From the NCBI GenBank assembly GCA_949361645.1, contig OX442417.1:10832309-10896308 (forward strand): a DNA stretch of 64,000 nt, read 5' to 3'. Numbering within the stretch: the first letter of the stretch is position 1; each line of letters begins with the position of its first letter. This document shows, piece after piece, positions 60,390 to 64,000 of this stretch. Below the pieces are notes generated by a model. It saw nothing but the letters and a program-made list of their open reading frames with translations, had not been told where the DNA came from and did not search any database. A program made the position numbers and the translations under genes. This DNA is from Spongilla lacustris (taxonomy: Eukaryota; Porifera; Demospongiae; Spongillida; Spongillidae).

Positions 60390-61575
60390 TAGGAGGTGTG
60401 TGATAGTAGGGAGGGGTGTGATGGTAGGTGGGGTGTGATGGTAGGTGGGGTGTGATGGTAGGTGGGGTGTGATGGTAGGTGGGGTGTGATGGTAGGTGGG
60501 GTGTGATGGTAGGTGGGGTGTGATGGTAGGTGGGGTGTGATGGTAGGTGGGGTGTGATGGTAGGTGGGGTGTGATGGTAGGTGGGGTAGGGAGGGGTGTG
60601 ATGGTAGGGAGGGGTGTGATAGTAGGGAGGGTGTGATGGTAGGGAGGGGTGTGATGGTAGGGAGAGGTGTGATGGTAGGTGGGGTGTGATGGTAGGGAGG
60701 GGTGTGATGGTAGGGAGGGGTGTGATGGTAGGGAGGGGTGTGATAGTAGGGAGGGGTGTGATGGTAGGGAGGGGTGTGATGGTAGGGAGGGGTGTGATAG
60801 TAGGGAGGGGTGTGTTGGTAGGGAGGGATGTGATGGTAGGGAGGGGTGTGATAGTAGGGAGGGGTGTGTTGGTAGGGAGGGGTGTGATGGTAGGGAGGGG
60901 TGTGGTGGTAGGGAGGGGTGTGATGGTAGGGAGGGGTGTGATGGTAGGGAGGGGTGTGATGGTAGGAAGGGGTGTGGTGTTGGGAGGGGTGTGATGGTAG
61001 GGAGGGGTGTGGTGGTAGGTGGGGTGTGAAGGTAGGGAGGGGTGTGGTGTCGGGAGGGGTGTGATAGTAGGGAGGGGTGTGATGGTAGGAAAGGGTGTGG
61101 TGTTGGGAGGGGTGTGATAGTAGGGAGGGGTGTGATGGTAGGGAGGGGTGTGGTGTAGGGAGGGGTGTGGTGTAGGGAGGGGTGTGGTGTAGGGAGGGGT
61201 GTGGTGTAGGGAGGGGTGTGGTGTAGGGAGGGGTGTGGTGTAGGGAGGGGTGTGGTGTAGGGAGGGGTGTGGTGTAGGGAGGGGTGTGATAGTAGGGAGG
61301 GGTGGATGGTAGGAAGGGGTGTGGTGTTGGGAGGGGTGTGATAGTAGGGAGAGGTGTGATGGTAGGGAGGGGTGTGATGGTAGGGAGGGTGTGATAGTAG
61401 GGAGGGTGTGATGATAGAGAGGGGTGTGGTGGTAGGTGGGGTGTGAAGGTAGGGAGGGGTGTGGTGTAGGGAGGGGTGTGATAGTAGGGAGGAGTGTTAT
61501 AGTAGGGAGGGGTGTGATGGTAGGAAGGGGTGTGGTGTTGGGAGGGGTGTGATGGTAGGGAGGGGTGTGGTGTAG
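60390..61575. repeat. minisatellite GGTGTGATGGTAGGGAGG
   Basis: About 70 copies of a 15-18 bp purine/GT-rich unit in sub-blocks (GGTGGGGTGTGATGGTA, AGGGAGGGGTGTGAT, GTGTAGGGAGGGGTGTG). The open frames over it are repeat artefacts. Confidence 0.98.
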
Positions 61576-63099
61576 GATCTATGCTAACATCTAGCTTCGT
61601 GGGCTATTTACTTTACATGTAATTAAAACGAGCGCAACTATTATACACTCCGGTATTTGGTTTTGGTCATTAGTTAGGCCAGCTACCCGGCCGGGTAGGC
61701 TAGGACCGGAGCTAGCTAGATGGAGCTCGAGCGGTATACGGTAATTGTAAAGTGACCTCTACGCGCGCAAAACGGTTACTAAAGCCACACCCACTGGCTA
61801 GCTCGACTGTCTTCCTTACGAACCACGCTCATCACCTTTAGACACCTTCTCTATGTCGGTGATATTAGAAAAGGAGTGGTTGATACGCAATAATATGCCC
61901 TGTTGTGCCTGTAAAACACCACGCATCTTGGCTATGTCGACTGGTAGTACTGTACCGGTAGTACCTATACCTTTCGATCGCGATTACACATTTGTAGAGT
62001 CCTTCAACCACAATCACGAATGTATCTGTAACCTACTAGTATAGTACTCACCCGCCCGGCTATGTCGATGCGAATCTGCTTTTAATTACTGCGCACGTCA
62101 CGTACTGGTACTAACTCAACCTAGCGCTAGCTAGTGGCTCAACGAGTCGACAGTATTATGAATCAGCACTAGCCGAGAACTGCATCATTTGTACGCTTGT
62201 ACAACGTGATCGCTTTACAGAAGCTAGCTATCATGCATGTTGGTCTGATCGCAGCTAGTATAGTCCAGAGTGTGCATGTTCGCACGCGCGCCTCGTACGC
62301 CCTACTTTTGCTCCTGATGGTACTTGGTGCATGTACGTCCCGCTCCGACTAACATCTTACCGCCATGCAACCGTGACGTATGCATGAATTACATCATATA
62401 TTTGTCCCACATTTTACAGTGGGGTCCAAAAAATTGCCATTGGAACAAACCGCGAAGGGGGCAAAATTATACTACTTGTGCCTAAAAATGTCTTGGTGGT
62501 TCAGATTTAATATTCCAGTTGGTAGACTTGAACTTTCCATCTGCGTGAATGGAAAGAAATTGAAGAAACATAACAATTGCATGTTCCATGTACTAACGTA
62601 TGTAGTGAACACAACACTGCGTACGGAACATGAAGTGGACAGATTTTAACGGAGACAAGAACACAAAAGAGATGGGATATCTTCATCTGTATCATAATCC
62701 ATTTGGTAGACTTAACATTTATATTCCGTTTAAGAACGGTGCGCGTTATAAGACATTTCTCCATAGACTTCCCGTTCAATTAATTTTTAACGCGTAACGC
62801 GGGTATTCAATTATTCAAGTCAGCAATAGCTGGACATGTCACAAACAAAACATTCACTACCTTCAGAACTATCGAAAGATATGAAACCATTCATGCATGT
62901 CTTCTTGTTCAACAATGCACCGACCAAAAATGCCATGTACATTCAGTTAGTACAACGAATGTTCATTACAGTCGACCTCCGAAAACTAGCCATAACTCAT
63001 CGATCTCATTAGAGATCTAGTGCCATTGTTACCTACTAACAAATGTAGTATCTGTTCATTCGCTTTCCCAGTCATGAAAAGTTTTGTTATAACTGCATG
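61576..63099. other. right interior of CACTA-2, no gene seen
   Basis: ORFs at 61853-62044 and 62380-62649 have no recognisable motif. Confidence 0.35.
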
Positions 63100-63447
63100 A
63101 ATTAAGTGAGTAACATAGCGTACACAGTCAAGTGTATAACAAACGCAACTGGGTGAAATACATAAGTTATACTACACATGTAAGTGTCACGTGTACATGC
63201 GTGCATAAAACACGGGTAAAACTTATGAATACATTAGTTTTACCACACGCGTAAACGGTAAAACTGACGAATACATCAGTTTTACTACACTTGTATGTAC
63301 AGTGTGTACATACATGCGTAACACACGGGTAAAACTGACGGATACACCAGTTTTACTAAACGTGTATGTACAGAGTATACGATCATGCGTTTAACACATG
63401 TACAACGGGAGATTACACCTCATGTATAACTTTCATCTGGCACTGTG
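63100..63447. repeat. CACTA-2 right subterminal and terminal repeats
   Basis: Repeated GGTAAAACTGACG / CAGTTTTAC.ACAC and GTGTATAAC words, mirrored by similar words at 46140-46380. The terminal repeat ends at 63447. Confidence 0.75.
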
Positions 63448-63455
63448 ATCTACCC

Positions 63456-64000
63456 TAGGCCTATGGGTACGATAACGTACTAGTACATTCATATGTAGGC
63501 TACTCAACTGGTAGCAACAAACCTTGTTACGTAGCGCTAGGAGGCGTGCAGAATCGATTTCAGGCCCGAATTCATACAGTTACATATCACAGAAGGAGCT
63601 AGGGGGATATTCATTGCCTTGACCCGCGCGTGAGTCGATTTTGAGGGCACGAGACGGAGGCAAAAATCTCATTCAATATAGAATACTTCTTTCAATTATG
63701 GAAGCCGATTTTTAAATACAAAGACCTACTTTTCAATATATATTATAGTTCTTCGATGTACTAGCTACATGTTTCTCCTTTGGCAAATTAGCAAATCGTA
63801 AAGGTATTGACACAAATGGTCATAGAATTTGTAATGAAAAAACGCACCCATTGACTACGTGTACATTGAGGACAATGTTATGACAATCCTAGGGAAGCGA
63901 CGCCTTAAATAGGAAAAATACGGCGACCCCACTAAAAATCATGGCAAATGTAGTGTACTAACAACCCCTTTAGCAAATGCTGAGAAAAATTTGGTGTGCT
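63456..64000. other. right flank of the pogo-like element, no gene seen
   Basis: Non-coding; no repeat recognised. Confidence 0.35.

Larger units (their letters stand above)
46110..63447 (+). mobile_element. CACTA-2: 17.3-kb CACTA/EnSpm-like transposon with ATC target duplication
   Basis: The left end is CACTGTGCCAAGAAGAAG; the right end, inverted, is CACAGTGCCAGATGAAAG. Similarity continues into GTT(T/A)TAC. The element is flanked by ATC on both sides (46107-46109, 63448-63450), the 3-bp duplication typical of CACTA elements. Subterminal regions at both ends carry GTGTATAAC/GGTAAAACTG words. It holds a plus-strand tnp2-type transposase (48530-51468), a minus-strand companion gene (46554-47800) and about 9 kb of satellite DNA (52264-61575). 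Such a size is large for a CACTA element, and the satellite blocks account for more than half of it. Confidence 0.85.
44162..63455 (+). mobile_element. pogo-like element, split by CACTA-2
   Basis: TA at 44160-44161 is followed by GGGTATGTTCGGCAGTG. The other end reads, inverted from 63455, GGGTAGATTCGGTAGTG, with TA at 63456-63457. The last few bases (63451-63455) lie beyond the 17.3-kb CACTA-2 insertion (46110-63447). Without it the element is about 1.95 kb. GTTCGGCAGTG/CGAACACTGCC words recur inside (44540-44605, 45865-45935). It retains pieces of a transposase gene (44998-45650) but no catalytic core. Confidence 0.7.

Noticed and set aside
60679..61029. Repetitive GCDGREGC-type open frames
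   Set aside because: Pure product of the GGTGTGATGGTAGGGAGG minisatellite; several frames are open at once.

Overview
The window is a transposon-dense stretch of an animal genome. Its genes have spliceosomal introns, some only 50-66 nt long. The sequence is AT-leaning and rich in TACATGTA-type palindromes, long poly-G/poly-C runs, microsatellites and nested transposons. A marine invertebrate such as a sponge or cnidarian would fit, but the species cannot be named from sequence alone. There are no bacterial features. I found one plausible host gene, a four-helix membrane protein at 2.8-3.8 kb on the minus strand. Almost everything else that can be identified is mobile DNA or satellite.

Layout: 0-5.3 kb holds a fold-back repeat, an integrase-type fragment and the membrane-protein gene. 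5.3-10.2 kb is a decayed Ty3/Gypsy LTR retrotransposon with a 5-bp target duplication (TAGGC). It is broken by a TTA-flanked MITE (6157-7603) and an hAT-type MITE with an 8-bp duplication (8240-9464). 10.2-20 kb carries small repeats, a Tigger/pogo-type MITE (12233-12462), a 100-bp tandem duplication and a copy of a 0.4-kb dispersed repeat. 20147-32785 is a first CACTA/EnSpm-like element (CACTA-1) with 37-bp perfect terminal inverted repeats. It has a seven-exon plus-strand transposase, a divergently transcribed companion gene, and further elements nested inside. 33.9-35.7 kb is a 30-40 bp minisatellite interrupted near its right edge by a Harbinger-type MITE. 39.8-41.3 kb is a 1.5-kb near-perfect palindrome with TA-flanked CAGTGG ends.

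44162-63455 is a pogo-like element that keeps its DNA-binding and PHD-like ends but lacks the catalytic core. A second, 17.3-kb CACTA element (CACTA-2, 46110-63447) sits inside its right terminal repeat. CACTA-2 has CACTGTGCCA-type ends and a clean 3-bp duplication (ATC). It carries a transposase broken by two frameshifts, a minus-strand companion gene, and about 9 kb of satellite DNA (a ~540-bp higher-order repeat, polypyrimidine tracts, poly-G-containing tandem units and a GGTGTGATGGTAGG minisatellite).

How the genes relate: in both CACTA elements the tnp2-type transposase reads rightward and a second multi-exon gene reads leftward from a shared interior region. This recalls the two-gene logic of plant En/Spm, but in a divergent arrangement. 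Both transposases carry few lesions (one in-frame stop; two compensating frameshifts), so they look recently inactivated, or expressed in an unusual way. The divergent companion genes and the size and satellite content of CACTA-2 are the least ordinary things in the window.
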